Shown here in pieces: positions 19,751 to 31,271 of a DNA stretch of 64,000 nucleotides. The stretch is from Meconema thalassinum (taxonomy: Eukaryota; Arthropoda; Insecta; Orthoptera; Tettigoniidae), in contig OX336388.2 of assembly GCA_946902985.2 (NCBI GenBank), forward strand, positions 134,675,846-134,739,845, in the 5' to 3' direction. A model generated the notes under the pieces. That model did no database searches. It worked only from the letters and a program-made list of their open reading frames with translations, and was not told the origin of the DNA. Positions within the stretch are counted from its first letter, which is position 1. Each line of letters begins with the position of its first letter. The position numbers and the translations under genes were made by a program.

Positions 19751-21175
19751 TGTGTGTGTCCCCCCCTAAAAAAATCTAAACGGCTAGAGCGATTTCAGTG
19801 AAACTCGGTAAGTTCATAGCACTATTTCCGGCGACCTCGACCGTGCCCATCGAATTTTGTTACGTCTCACCAATCCAACATGGCGGCTGTGCGAAATATT
19901 TCACTAGCATTCAGTATCTCCGAAACTATAACGGATATCGCCCTGAAATTGTGTACGGTGATAAAGGGTACTACTAGAAGTTCACCTATGAAACTTTCAA
20001 AAACCTGGTTACTACATAACCAACATGGCGGCCAAGCGAAGTGGAGATTTTAAATAGACTTTTCTCGCGATTTAACTATCCAAACGTAATGAAACTTGGT
20101 ACAGCAAATATTTATACACATTCCAATGCACTGGAGTCTAATTTAGTTCAATTGTTTACATAACCTCAAAATGGCGGCTGTGCGAAATATTTCACTGACA
20201 TTGTATATCTCCGAAACTATTACAGATATCACCCTGCAATTTTGTACAGTGATAAAGGGCACTGATACAAGTTTACCTATGTATATTTCATAAACCTGTA
20301 AAGTACAAAACGAACATGGCGACCAAGCGAATTTGAAATATTTTAATAGACTTTTCTCGTGATTTAACTCTCTGAGCGCAGTGAAATGTGGTACAGTAAA
20401 TGATTTTGCAGATTGTAATGTACTGCCATCTAATTTAATTCAATTGTTTACATAACCTCAAGATGGCGGCTGTGCGAAATTTTAAAATTAAGTTTTTATT
20501 TCTTGTGTCGTAATCATGCGATCGAAGTGAAAGTTTGAATAATGAACCTAGGCAATAAGTGACCTTGAATGGTACATAACTCTATGGCCTATACATATAA
20601 CAATCCTAAATAGCAAGCTTCCGTAATATTTAGACGGTCCCCAATATATATGAATCTTTTACAGCAACCAAACTGAAATTTTTATGTTCAAAGAGACTAT
20701 GAACATATGTTCACCTATAGGACTTTCAGTAACCTGGTGAGCACGAATCCAACATGGCGGCGACGCGAAGTATAAATATTTAAATGGACGTTTCTCGCGA
20801 ATTAACTATCCGAGTGCCGTGAAACGTTGCACGTTTTAAATGCTTACACAAATGTTGATCCACTGGCATCTAATTTATTTCAATTGTTTGCATAATCACA
20901 AGATGGCTGCTGTGCGTAATTTTAAAATCTCGTTTTTACTTCTTGTGTTCTAATCATGCGATTGAAGTTTGAATACCACACGTACACAATAATCTTAATA
21001 TAATAGTACAAAAATAAAAATCCAACCTGGCGACCATCTGAAATATTTAGACGGTTCTCAATATCTACGAATCTGTTACAGCAATTAAACTGAAATTTTG
21101 TATGTTGATAGAGGCAATTAACATGAGCAGGATATATGAAAATAGGCTGTACAATTCTTCACGGAACTACTTGTT
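19641..21175 (+). mobile_element. Helentron-like non-autonomous element, family A, copy 1
   Basis: It starts TAGCCTATTTTC with an immediate hairpin (TAGCCTATTTT ... AAAAAATAGGCTTA). A GT microsatellite follows at 19700-19760, then a body of about 146-bp monomers with ATGGCGGC-type motifs at 19880, 20025, 20171, 20316, 20463, 20610 (decayed), 20754, 20903 and 21027 (decayed). Near the end GAAAATAGGCTGTA is the inverse of the start, followed by a small hairpin and CTTGTT. This architecture matches Helentron/DINE-1 elements. No coding sequence is present. Confidence 0.7.
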
Positions 21176-21269
21176 ATACTTGTGGTCACACTGTCCTTAT
21201 GCAAGGTTTCGACACTGATGTGTAACTATGTAACGGTCTGTTACTTCTTCACGCAAAATTATATCTCCC

Positions 21270-21655
21270 GCAGAGATGTTGGTTGGTTCCTCAGTTTAGG
21301 TCATATAACCCCGTGTACTTTGGGTGAGTGTAGAATCTGTCTGATAAACGGTGTGAATTGTGATAGCTGTATTAGTCTGTAATTCAGGTAAGGAATGCAG
21401 ACGCTAAGTTTCAAGCAGTAGTTCCTAATGTTGCTACCAGATACTAACGTCAACGCCACCCAGCTGTGAACTTTGCTACTAGATGCCACCTCAATCAGCA
21501 ACTCGCAACGAACGTTGAAACTTCCCCTCCAAAGGAAAGCTTACTGAGGGATTTTTAGCGCTCTTAGAAAATCCGACGACTTTGGCCGGCTTTGAACCCG
21601 CGACCTTGGGCATAGAAGTTCAGCATGCTACCAGTTACGTCACCGAAGCCGCTTC
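21270..21655 (-). mobile_element. tRNA-derived SINE, internally deleted
   Basis: On the minus strand the head near 21655-21580 reads as a tRNA-like unit with B-box-like GGGTTCAAAGC. The body ends in the block complementary to GTACTTTGGGTGAGTGTAG, shared with the SINEs at 26125-26644 and 50452-50935. A middle segment present in those copies is missing here. Confidence 0.7.
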
Positions 21656-23350
21656 ACACTTAGTCAGATGTCATGGCAACGTCTGATGGCTCATCCCTCA
21701 TCAATTTAGTAGTGTTGCCATGTCAACCACTGATAGCTCTTGGCATTTTCTTATAATTCCGAAATCATTTTTCTCATCCCTTGGCGCAATGGTGGCTCAT
21801 ATCAAAAATTCTTTCAGACGAACGTTTTAGGTAATTATTAGGGGAATATTGTCCATTTTGTACGGTTTTGATATTGTGCCTATTAACAGAGATATGATTA
21901 ATGTTTCCCGAAAAAAAAAACCACTTTTTCCCACCCCTTTGGTCAATGGTTGGTACTATCCAAAAACGTTTCAAACATAAATTTCTGAGCTTTATCCGAC
22001 ACATAGTATGAACTTTGAACGGATTCGATATTTCACATATTAAGAGAGTTATAGCAATATTTCATTTTTCGAAAAAAAAGTCCCCCATTTTCATCCCCTT
22101 CGACCGATTAAGCCCAGTAACGAACTCGTCCGAGATTTTATGGGTATACATATTCGGTAAAAAATTCAAAGTGATTGGTGCAAAATTACGGCAGTTATCG
22201 TGTCCACAAGAAACTGATATACATATATACATATATTACATAAATTATATATAAACTTTTGAACCTACGGTGGTTTTGGGGTCTGGGGGATGTGAAACGC
22301 GATGATATGTCGAAATTTTCCGGAAATCAAAACATGGTACCCATTGCAATAGTTAGCTTTCTAATGAAATCTAACTAAAATACTGCCGTCAACGACACCT
22401 AGCTGTGAACTTGGCTACTAGATGCCACCTCAATCAGCAACTCGCAACGAACGTTGGAACTTCCCCTCCGAAGGAAAGCAAACTCAGGTTTTTTAGCGCT
22501 CTTAGTAAATCCGACGACTTCAGCCGGGTTTGAACCCGCGACCTTGGGCATAGAAGTTCAGCATGCTACCAGTTCCGATACCGAAGTCGCTTCCCACTGA
22601 CATATGAAAACTGAATGTGATCTCGTGCAGTGGCGTTGTCATAGCAACTGCTGATGGTCATCCTTATCAATTAAAAGTAAAGTTGTCATGGCAACCTCTC
22701 TTGGCACTTGGCATTTTCTTATAATTTAAATCATTTTGTTCACCCCGTGGCGTAATGGTGGGTCATATCAAAAATTCTTTCAGACAAAAGTTTTAGGTAA
22801 TTATTGGAGGAATATTGTCCATTTTGTGCGGTTTTGATATTGTGCCTATTAACAGAGATATGATTAATGTTTCCCGAAAAACCCACTTTTTCCCACCCCT
22901 TTGGTCAATGGTTGGTGCTATCAAAAAAATTAATTGACATAAATTTTTGGCACTTATCCGACACATATTATGAACTTTGAAGGGATTCGATATTTCATGT
23001 ATTAAGAGAGTTATAGCGATATTTCACTTTTTCGAAAAAAGCCCCCCATTTTTACCCCCTTTGACCGATTTTGCCCATTAACGAACTCGACCGAGATTTT
23101 ATAGGGATACATATTTTGTAAAAAATTCAAAGTGATGGGTGCAAAATTACGGCAGTTATCGTGTCCACAAGAAACTGATATATATATATATATATATATA
23201 TAGATAGATAGATACATATATACATAAATTATATATAAACTTTTGAACTGACGGTGGTTTTGGGGTCTGGGGGATGTGAAACGCGAAGATATGTCGAAAT
23301 TTTCCGGAAGTCGAAACATGGGACCCATTGCAATAGTTAGCTTTCTAAAG
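21441..23350. repeat. Tandem duplication of about 0.95 kb
   Basis: Unit 1 (about 21441-22378) and unit 2 (about 22379-23350) share the SINE head, CTTGGCATTTTCTTATAATT, GTGTCCACAAGAAACTGATA, an AT/ATAC microsatellite and CCCATTGCAATAGTTAGC in the same order. Both units end with CTAAAA. Divergence is moderate, so the duplication is not very recent. The right end continues into GGGGGATTGATCCCCCTGATC, which looks like the terminus of an unidentified repeat. Confidence 0.8.
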
Positions 23351-23512
23351 AAATCTACCTAAAACTTCATAAGTTTGGGGGGATTGATCCCCCTGATCAG
23401 CCCCATCCCCCGTAGTTACGCCTCTGGCCTTGAGTATTCCCTAAATTTTATTTTGGTCATTAAGCAGGTGTCTATGAATCAGAGCATTAAAGCATGCTTC
23501 TCTACACCTAGT

Positions 23513-25319
23513 TAGCCTATTTTCAATTTTGAAAAAATTGGCTTATGAAATCACCCTTTGTCCGTGTGTGTGTGCGTGTGTGTGAAGTGTGTGTGTGTGT
23601 CCCCCTAATAAAATCTAAACGGCTGGAGCGATTTCAATGAAACTCGGTAAGTTCATAGCACTATTCCCGGCAACCTCGACCGTGCCCTTCAAATTTTGTT
23701 ACGTCTCACGAATCCAACATGGCGGCTGTGCGAAATATTTCACTAGCATGCAATATCTCCGAAACTATTACAGATATCGCCCTGAAATTGTGTACGGTGA
23801 TAAAAGGCACTACTAGAAGTTCACCTATGAGACTTTCAAAAACCTGGTGACTACAAAACCAACATGGCGGTCAAGCGAAGTTGAGACTTTTAAAAAGACT
23901 TTTCTCGCGATTTAACTATCCAAACGTAATGAAATTTGGTACAGCAAATGTTTATACACATTGTAATGCACTGGAGTCTAATTTAGTTCAATTGTTTACA
24001 TAACCTCAAAATGGCGGCTGTGCGAAATATTTCACTGACATTGTATATCTCCGAAACTATTACAGATATCACCCTGCAATTTTGTACAGTGATAAAGGGC
24101 ACTGATACAAGTTTACCTATGTATATTTCATAAACCTGTAAAGTACAAAACGAACATGGCGACCAAGCGAATTTGAAATATTTTAATAGACTTTTCTCGT
24201 GATTTAACTCTCTGAGCTTAGTGAAATGTGGTGCAGTAAATGATTTTGCAGATTGTAATGCACTGCCATCTAATTTAATTCAATTGTTTACATTACCTCA
24301 AGATGGCGGCTGTGCGAAATTTTAAAATTTAGCTTTTTATTTCTTGTGTCGTTATCATGCGATCGAAGTGAAAGTTTGAATAGTGAACCTAGGCAATAAT
24401 TGTCCTTGAATGGTACATAACTCTATGGCCTATACATATAACAATCCTAAATGGCGAGGTTCCGAAATATTTAGACGGTTCTCAATATCTATGAATCTTT
24501 TACAGCAACCAAACTGAATTTTTTATGTTCATAGAGACTATGAACATATGTTCACCTATAGGACTTTCAGTAACCTGGTGAGCACAAATCCAACATGGCG
24601 GCGACGCGAAGTATAAATATTTAAATGGACGTTTCTCGCGAATTAACTATCCGAGTGCCGTGAAACGTTGCACGTTAAATGCTTGTACAAATGTTGATCC
24701 ACTGGCATCTAATTTATTTCAATTGTTTTCATAATCACAAGATGGCTGCTGTGCGTAATTGTAAAATCTCGTTTTTACTTCTTGTGTTCTAATCATGCGA
24801 TTGAAGTTTGAATACTACACGTACACAATAATCTTAATGTAATAGTCAAAAGTCAACCCCTGGCACTATCCAGCCCATGACGGGCTAAGGCCGACCAAGC
24901 GACCGCTGCCCAGCCATTCGGCCTGCAGATATTGGGGTGACGCGTGATCAGCGCGTCGGGTCCCCTCGGCCGTTAATCTTGGTTTTCGTGATCGGGGCGC
25001 TGTCTCACTGTCAGACAGCTACTCAATTGTCCTCACGAGGCTGAGTGCACCCCGTTCCAATCCCTGACGGAGCCGGGGATCGAACCCGGGGCCTCCTGGT
25101 GAGAGGCAGGCGCGCTACCCCTACACCACGGGGCCGGCTTAATGTAATAGTACAAAAATAAAAATCCAACCTGGCGACCATCTGAAATATTTAGACGGTT
25201 CTCAATATCTACGAATCTGTTACAGCAATTAAACTGAAATTTTGTATGTTGATAGAGGCAATTAACATGAGCAGGATATATGAAAATAGGCTGTATAGTT
25301 CTTCACGGAACTACTTGTT
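23513..25319 (+). mobile_element. Helentron-like element, family A, copy 2, with SINE insertion
   Basis: Same structure and order of monomers as 19641-21175 with high similarity: 5' hairpin, GT microsatellite near 23566-23601, ATGGCGGC monomers, inverted subterminal GAAAATAGGCTGTA, terminal hairpin TAGTTCTTCACGGAACTA and CTTGTT. A SINE at 24847-25137 interrupts it; the other copy shows the empty site. Confidence 0.75.
24847..25137 (-). mobile_element. SINE with tRNA-Glu-like head, 291 bp
   Basis: On the minus strand the head begins GGCCCCGTGGTGTAGGGG, has a CTC anticodon position in CTCTCAC, and a B box GGTTCGATCCC. The body carries the block GAACGGGGTGCACTCAGCC shared with other SINEs here. 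CTTAATGTAATAGT flanks it on both sides (24833-24846 and 25138-25151), a 14-bp target duplication. Copy 1 of the host Helentron-like element has one such sequence (near 20990) and no insert. Confidence 0.9.
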
Positions 25320-25715
25320 TTTTACATGTTATTATTTATTTATTTATTGGGTACAGAATGTAGCTCAAGGGGGAACACACTTGACAAACATCGCTCACCA
25401 CTATTATTTGGAGTCGCTTTCGCTCCATGTACATATACTTAATTCGATCATCATCTCTTCTTCCTCCTCTAAGAAGCAATATTGACGCTGATGTAAGTCT
25501 GCTTAAGGTCATTCTGGCAACGTTATATTATGTCAGACTATAATCAGCTGATTATTACTTACCCCCACGATATAAGCAAAGAGTAGGCTACTGAGGTGTT
25601 GAGAAGTGAAAGTGATCGTGTTGTAGGAGGCAGTGGATGAAGGACGCTTTTCTGACTTTGCGCGCCAAACCGTACCTTATGCAATCACTCGACATGGTTA
25701 GCAGTCCCAAGATGG

Positions 25716-26112
25716 ATGATGTTGTTGATTCTTTGCAACATCGTGGTCACGTATCCCCGTGTACTGGGGTGTGTTTAAGACTTATCTGATAACATGTGTC
25801 ACTGTGATGTCTGTACCAGTGTGTGTGTTTGTAATTCAGGTAGAATTTGGGTAGGAACCGACCGTGGCCTTAAATTAGTTACCATCCCGACATTTGCCTG
25901 GAGTAGAAATGAGAAACCATGGAAAATCACTTCCAGGATGGCTGAGGTATTAATCAAACCCGCCTCTTATCAGTTTTGCCTCACGAGGCTGAGTGTACCC
26001 CGTTCCAGCCCCCACACCAGAATTAAATTTCTTGGTAGAGCCGGGAATCGAACCCAGACCCCTGTGGTGTCGGCCAAGAATGCTAGCCACAGAAGGTCTT
26101 GTAGATCCTCAT
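25716..26112 (-). mobile_element. tRNA-derived SINE, second family
   Basis: The minus-strand head near 26095-26030 contains GGTTCGATTCCCGGCTCTACC, a good B box. The body has GGAACGGGGTACACTCAGCC and ACATTTGCCTGGAGT (complement side). The 3' part is the shared block with GTGTACTGGGGTGTG. The tail lies near GATGTTGTTGATTC at 25716-25735. The plus-strand open frame here is not a gene. Confidence 0.75.
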
Positions 26113-26124
26113 CATTCTGCTTAG

Positions 26125-26644
26125 TTGGTTGGTTCTTAAGTTTAGGGGCTGCGACAACGTGGTCATGTAGCCCCGTGTACTTCGGGTGTGTGTAGAATCT
26201 GTCTGATAACCTGTGTTAATTGTGATGTCTGTATTAGTGTGTGTTATCTGTTTTTTAATTTAAGTACAGACTGAAACTTAGAATTGTTCAAATAGTTCCT
26301 ACTTTTGCCGCCAAACGCCACCGTCAACGACTACTAGGCCTAGTTCAGAACTTAGCTACTAGACGCCACCGCAGTCGGCTCATGGCAACGAACGTAGAAA
26401 CCTAAGATCGTTGTTTACATTCTTAACCTATCCAATTTAGCTTCACACAGTTGTAATTAGTGGAAGGTTCTTTAACATGCCATGAACCTATGACATGGGA
26501 CCGCCGGCTTTACTTCCCCTCCGAAGGAAGGCATACTGAGGGATTTTTAACGCTCTTAAAAAATCCGACGGCTTCGGCCGGGTTTGAACCCGCTATCTTG
26601 CGCATAGAAGCTCAGCATGCTACCGACTACGCCACCGAAGCCGC
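26125..26644 (-). mobile_element. Full-length tRNA-derived SINE, about 520 bp
   Basis: The minus-strand head starts GCGGCTTCGGTGGCGTAGTCGG and has B-box-like GGGTTCAAACCCG. The body continues through GGTTCTTTAACATGCC (complement side) and a 3' block near GTACTTCGGGTGTGTG. CATTCTGCTTAG at 26113-26124 and CATTTTGCTTAG at 26645-26656 form a 12-bp duplication with one mismatch. It sits beside the head of the SINE at 25716-26112. Confidence 0.85.
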
Positions 26645-26942
26645 CATTTTGCTTAGCAATAGCAACTCTTTGGAAGATAAGAAGTTGATCCACAACCTCC
26701 ACTTCATTGTTAATTTTGATTGTGCTGCTCATGGATGCTAAAGATACACAGTAGGACTTTGTCTTTTCGAGCCCGTTTGATCTCTCCGAACCTTTGCCCT
26801 AAGAACTTCCTCGTTGTGTTCTTTCCTTCTTCGAGGGCTTGGTGGCAATTTACATCACAGTTTGCTACAATACCTGTTGCCAGAGATACTAGTACAGGTG
26901 ATTCTGTAAATGGTGGGTGCTTTTTCCTGCCTACATCATCAT

Positions 26943-27524
26943 ACTAATATATAAAAATGAGATGGTGTGTGTCTGTCTTTCTGTCTGTCTGTCTGTCTGT
27001 TACTCAATAACTCAAGAACCACTGGTCCGATTTAAATGACATTTTGCATGGATGTAGCTGATTTACCAGGTTTACATATAGGATACTTTTGATTTCGAAA
27101 TTTTGCACTATTAAAAAATGGCGACTATTTTAGTGACGTCATTAGACCCTTTGGTTTCAAAATTTCATATTTCCATATCAAATAAAAAGAGAACGGTAGG
27201 AAATAGCAAACTTTCGATGGCACGTGCGAGCTTTGAAATTTAATTTCCTATCCAAAAGGTCCTTATCACTTTTCGTGTATCTCCAACAGTTAGCGAGTAA
27301 AACCGACATTTGTGACGTCACTACACCCTTTGGTTTCAAAATTTCATATTTCCTTTTCAAATGAAAAGAGAACGCTAAGAAATAGCAAACTTTTGATGGT
27401 ATACATGAGCTTTAACATTTAATTTTCTATCTGAAAGGTCCTTATCACTTTTCGTATATCTCCAACGGTTAGCGAGTAAAACCAGAATCTGTGCAATAAA
27501 ACACGGTCAACACCGAACGGTGCA
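26943..27524. repeat. Helitron-related repeat with GTCT microsatellite
   Basis: The start ATATATAAAAATGAG followed by a GTCT run (26970-27000) and CTCAAGAACCACTGGTCC resembles the block starting at 27530. Two internal units, near 27121-27290 and 27300-27480, repeat each other (TTTGGTTTCAAAATTTCATA in both). No gene is present. Confidence 0.55.
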
Positions 27525-28213
27525 GTATATCTCTCTATATATAAAAATGAAAATTTCTACGGAAATTTGAGATGTTTTCACGTTTTAGACTGTTTTATGA
27601 TGGATGCGCGCGAAAATAATTTTTTTGTTTGTCTGTCTGTTTGTTTGTTTGTCTGTGGACAAATTTGCTCCCTTATAACTCGAGAACGGCTGGGTGTATC
27701 TACGTAAAATTTGGTACAGATATTCATCAGAGGCACGACACCAATCATTGATGTAACTCTTCTCCGTACCTCTCATAAAAGGGGGCCTACCCCTTAAAAT
27801 ACATGCTGAAATAGGCATAGAAGGACTAGACAAAACTCATTTTCAGCCCCTCAATGTGAGAGACAAAACTCGGGTCCCCGAAAACCACATTTTAAGGACC
27901 GAAGACCAACCGTTTTTTAGATATTCCCAGAAAACTAATTTAATTTAATAAACTAATGAACGAATGCAAGCCAGTAACCATGCCAACGGATTCTCAGAGG
28001 TCCCATCTATTGCTGTAAGACGCAATGCAATTCCATTAATTACATTAGTGTGAAAGTTTGCAAACGGCTAGAAGGTTATCACGGAACCAAAGCCGTAAAA
28101 TTCATCAATACGTTTAACGCGCTTAAGGGGATCATGGGGTACTCTAGATTTTTTTCACGCGATTTACACCTGCGGGTGTGGTACGGCAGGTCTATTATAT
28201 TCCTATCCCCATA

Positions 28214-28915
28214 TTATTCATTCATTCATTCATTCATTTCGTATAGGCCACCTATGGACCGCGTCATTCCAACCGTCTCCTACTGGCTTCGATGTTTGCC
28301 CTGTACGCCCGCATTCGTTCTCGGAGGTCTTCCTTCCGTTCCTGGGTCCAAATCTTTCCCGTTTTCAGCTTCGGTTTTTCTTGGAAACCTTTACTAGCTT
28401 GAAGTTTCCCTTTGAGTGGGACGCACTCCTGAATGTCTGTTGGTGTAATCCCCACGTCTTTCAGATCTTGATCCAGTTCAATGAACCAGGCTCATTTTGT
28501 TTTCCTCTCCTGAAAGTAAGTTATGTTGCGGTTGGTCAGTCTCGCTGGGCTCATTCGTTTCACATGCCCAACAAATGGTAACCTTCTCTTCCGGATGACG
28601 TTGCTTATCTTCTCCACATGAGTATATAGGTCATGGTTATGCCGTTTTCTGTATTCCCCATTATCTTTGATGGAACCCAATATCTTTCTCAAAATTTTTC
28701 TTTCTTTGGCCTCCAGTTTCTCGACCAAGCCTTTTTTGTTCATCGTGAGGCATTCAGAAGCATGCAAGACTTCCGGACGGATGACACTGCAGTAATGTTT
28801 TAGTTTTGCGTTGAAGGATATTGACCTTTTCATATAGATGTCCTTAGTTAAATGGTAGGCCATTTCCATTTTGCTCAAGCGCGATGTGAATGCTTCTTTC
28901 TCTGATAATATCCCT
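28214..28915 (-). pseudogene. Dead LINE 3' end (C-terminal part of ORF2)
   Basis: The minus-strand frame reads through VGHVKRMSPARLTNRNITYF and a Lys/Arg-rich tail ending RMRAYRANIEASRRR. GHVKRM-type C-termini are typical of RTE-like and related non-LTR retrotransposon proteins. An in-frame TGA at 28492-28494 breaks the frame, and the RT domain is missing, as expected of a 5'-truncated insertion. The 3' tail is a GAAT repeat at 28214-28239. Confidence 0.75.
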
Positions 28916-30246
28916 TCCCTGACCCGTCCTGAAAAGAAAAGTACATGGCCATTGGCTGAATAAAAAATAATAAAAAATAGGTGTTATAATTTCTTCCTAT
29001 ATTATATTATTATTAGTATTATATTATGGCGTACAACGACGAGACAAAGCCCCTCGGTGCCAGCAACAAAACTCGGGGGCCCTAAAGGGTCCTCGAAAAC
29101 TACATTTTAAGGCTCTAAATCCAACAGTTTGTGAAATATTCCCAGAAAACTAATTTAATTTAATTTAACAAACTAATGAAGGAATGCAAATCGGTAACCA
29201 TGAGAACATTATCTCATGGGGTGGCATACAACTTTCCATCTATTTCTGTAAGAAGCAATGACACTCCATTTATTACTTTTCTGTGAAAGTTTGCAAATGG
29301 CTATAAGGTTATCACGGAACTAACGTAGACCGTATAATTCATCAATGCAATTAAGTGGGTGAAGGGGTAACCTAGAATTTTTTCATGCAATTTTCACGTT
29401 CGACATATAGTACAGAAGGTCTATTATATCTCCAAACAGCAACATAATTTTCAAAAATTCCTGAATTGAACTAGATTTTTTGCGGCTTTTAGGAATTTGG
29501 GCAATTTGAGTCTAGAGAACCTGAATTGTCATGCACCACAAGCCTTTATAATTTATGAAAGGGGTCTTCCTGTGTATGGGCACCTAGCACAACGTAGAGA
29601 GTCAGTTTTTATGTGACGTGTATTGCGTTTCGTCTACAAGACTTTCAATTGTATTTCACGTCAGGAAGTACACGTTAGGTGAATTTAGTCTGAGAGCACA
29701 TTTTAACTTTTTTTTTTGTCGACATACGGGTTCATCATAAGGATGGTTTTATTTGATACTGTGTGGTAGATATACCCATATTTGGATATCTGGGTAATAT
29801 GTTGTAGACAATAGAATTGTCTGTCTGTCTTTCTGTGTATCTTTATGTACGCCTATACCTCGTGTTCGGATGCTTGGTGCATCTTAAAATTAGGTATGGT
29901 AACCATGAGAGTCAATACACCAATCATTTATAAAACTCTTCACCGTACTTTTCATACAGTAGAAGGGTGGATATAGAGAAAAACTTCTCAATATATGCTA
30001 AAATATGCGAAATATAAAAACTATCCTACAAGGACGACCAAATCATATGTTGCGCTTCTCAATGTGAGACAGATAATTCGTGAATCTATAAAGGGTCTCC
30101 GAAAACTACATTTTAAGGGCCTTAAATTAACAGTGTGTGTGATATTCCCAATAAACTAACTTCGTTCTGATAAACTTGATGGAATGACAAACCGCTAACC
30201 ATTGCACAGTAGCTCAATTGATAATGTCTGGTGTTAACTACGAACA

Positions 30247-30274
30247 CCGTTCGAAGAACGGGTACTTCTGCTAG
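30247..30274 (+). other. Canonical Helitron 3' terminus
   Basis: A hairpin with stem CCGTTC/GAACGG and loop GAA (30247-30261) is followed after nine bases by CTAG at 30271-30274 and then T. Hairpin plus CTRR before T is the standard end signal of Helitrons. Confidence 0.8.
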
Positions 30275-30388
30275 TTTCTTATAAACCGCACTCGTTCCAG
30301 GTTCCGTATTGACCATGTGTACAAGAAGTATAACACAATTTTCACTCGCCAAATCAATACTTCACTTTACTAAAAATACTATAGGTAC

Positions 30389-30769
30389 ATGTTTCGGAAA
30401 CCCTTCACTAAATTAGTTAGAGAGGACATATCTAAGAAGTCTTTTGCTAACTTCACCTACGTGGATAGAAGTGTGTACACAGTAACCAATATCCTCAAGA
30501 AACACAATATGAACATCGCCTTTAAAACAAATAATTCAAACTTCAACAAATGTTTCAATACAAATAAAGTTAACAGTATTGATAAACATTAAAATCGGGA
30601 ATTTATGAGCTCAGATGTAATTTTTGCAAATCAAACTACACGGGACAAACAGATAGGAGCATACGCACTCGTTATGCTGAGCATGTTTCGGCCATAAAGC
30701 ACAGGAAGTTCTCAGCCATGGTGGTACATATGGAAGAAACGGGACATAAGTTCACGGACATAAAATATT
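30389..30769 (+). pseudogene. Penelope-like element: linker and GIY-YIG endonuclease remnant
   Basis: The first part, 30389-30592, reads SVYTVTNILKKHNMNIAFKT, the linker that precedes the endonuclease in Penelope-like proteins. After a frame change near 30592 the sequence continues KSGIYELRCNFCKSNYTGQT and then RSIRTRYAEHVSAIKH, a GIY-YIG nuclease core with the first motif GIY, the second as YTG, and the conserved Arg. It stops at TGA near 30769. RT is missing and the frame is broken, so it is not functional. Confidence 0.8.
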
Positions 30770-31222
30770 GATGTCAAAATTTTGCATTACGCATAGAAAG
30801 GCAGCTATATGAATGTTTTGGAAAATATTCATATCAACACTTATCAGAGATCCAATGAATGCAATAATCTGAACGAGATTAAACTTTAAGCCTAACGTAT
30901 TATTTGATACATTAGCAGATCATTTAAATAGCAAAAAAAAGAAAACTGCCTCCTCAACCCCCGTCGTAATAGATTAATTCCTACATATATCTTGACTTGA
31001 TCAAAATTTCTTGACGCCACACCCAATCATCCTTACAAGGAATAAATATTTAATGTTTCCACGTAACTCATTCATCACTTCAAATAATAAGTGCTTATTC
31101 CATGGTTGACATTAATATGTCTAATGACACAGGCTCAACAAAAGAAGAACAAGAGAGAAAGTACGAACTGTATTTTTATTTTTGGTTAGGATTTCGATGT
31201 CATATGATGTTTCACACCAACA

Positions 31223-31271
31223 TATGGGCTGAAGAAGGAAACATATCAAGTTTCCGAAACATGTACCTATA
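31223..31271 (+). ncRNA. Hammerhead-ribozyme-like motif in the Penelope terminal repeat
   Basis: Core CTGAAGA (31229-31235) and GAA (31256-31258) are both present. Stem I pairs TATGGG (31223-31228) with CCTATA (31266-31271), with one G-U pair. Stem II pairs GGAAAC (31237-31242) with GTTTCC (31250-31255). Stem III is very short: AC (31259-31260) with GT (31263-31264). The predicted cleavage base is A31265. One unpaired A (31236) between core and stem II departs from the standard fold. Penelope-like elements are known to carry minimal hammerheads in this place. Confidence 0.6.

Larger units (their letters stand above)
27530..30274 (+). mobile_element. Helitron-like sequence, several units, with LINE insertion
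   Basis: It begins TCTCTATATATAAAAATGA with a GTCT/GTTT microsatellite near 27620-27655. Segments near 27845-28210, 29040-29430 and 30050-30200 repeat each other (CTCGAAAACTACATTTTAAGG, CCCAGAAAACTAA). The right edge has a canonical Helitron 3' end (30247-30274). No Rep/helicase coding sequence was seen, so it is non-autonomous. Confidence 0.6.

Noticed and set aside
19700..19760. Long GT runs here and at 23566, 39298, 52105, 37595 and 60380, considered as independent microsatellites
   Set aside because: They lie at the same place in each Helentron-like element and are part of that structure.
21774..23328. Open frames in the 0.95-kb tandem repeat
   Set aside because: They differ in frame and length between the two units and include microsatellite sequence.
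25794..26195. 133-codon frame considered as a Cys-rich secreted protein
   Set aside because: It is the antisense of a tRNA-derived SINE and its neighbour.
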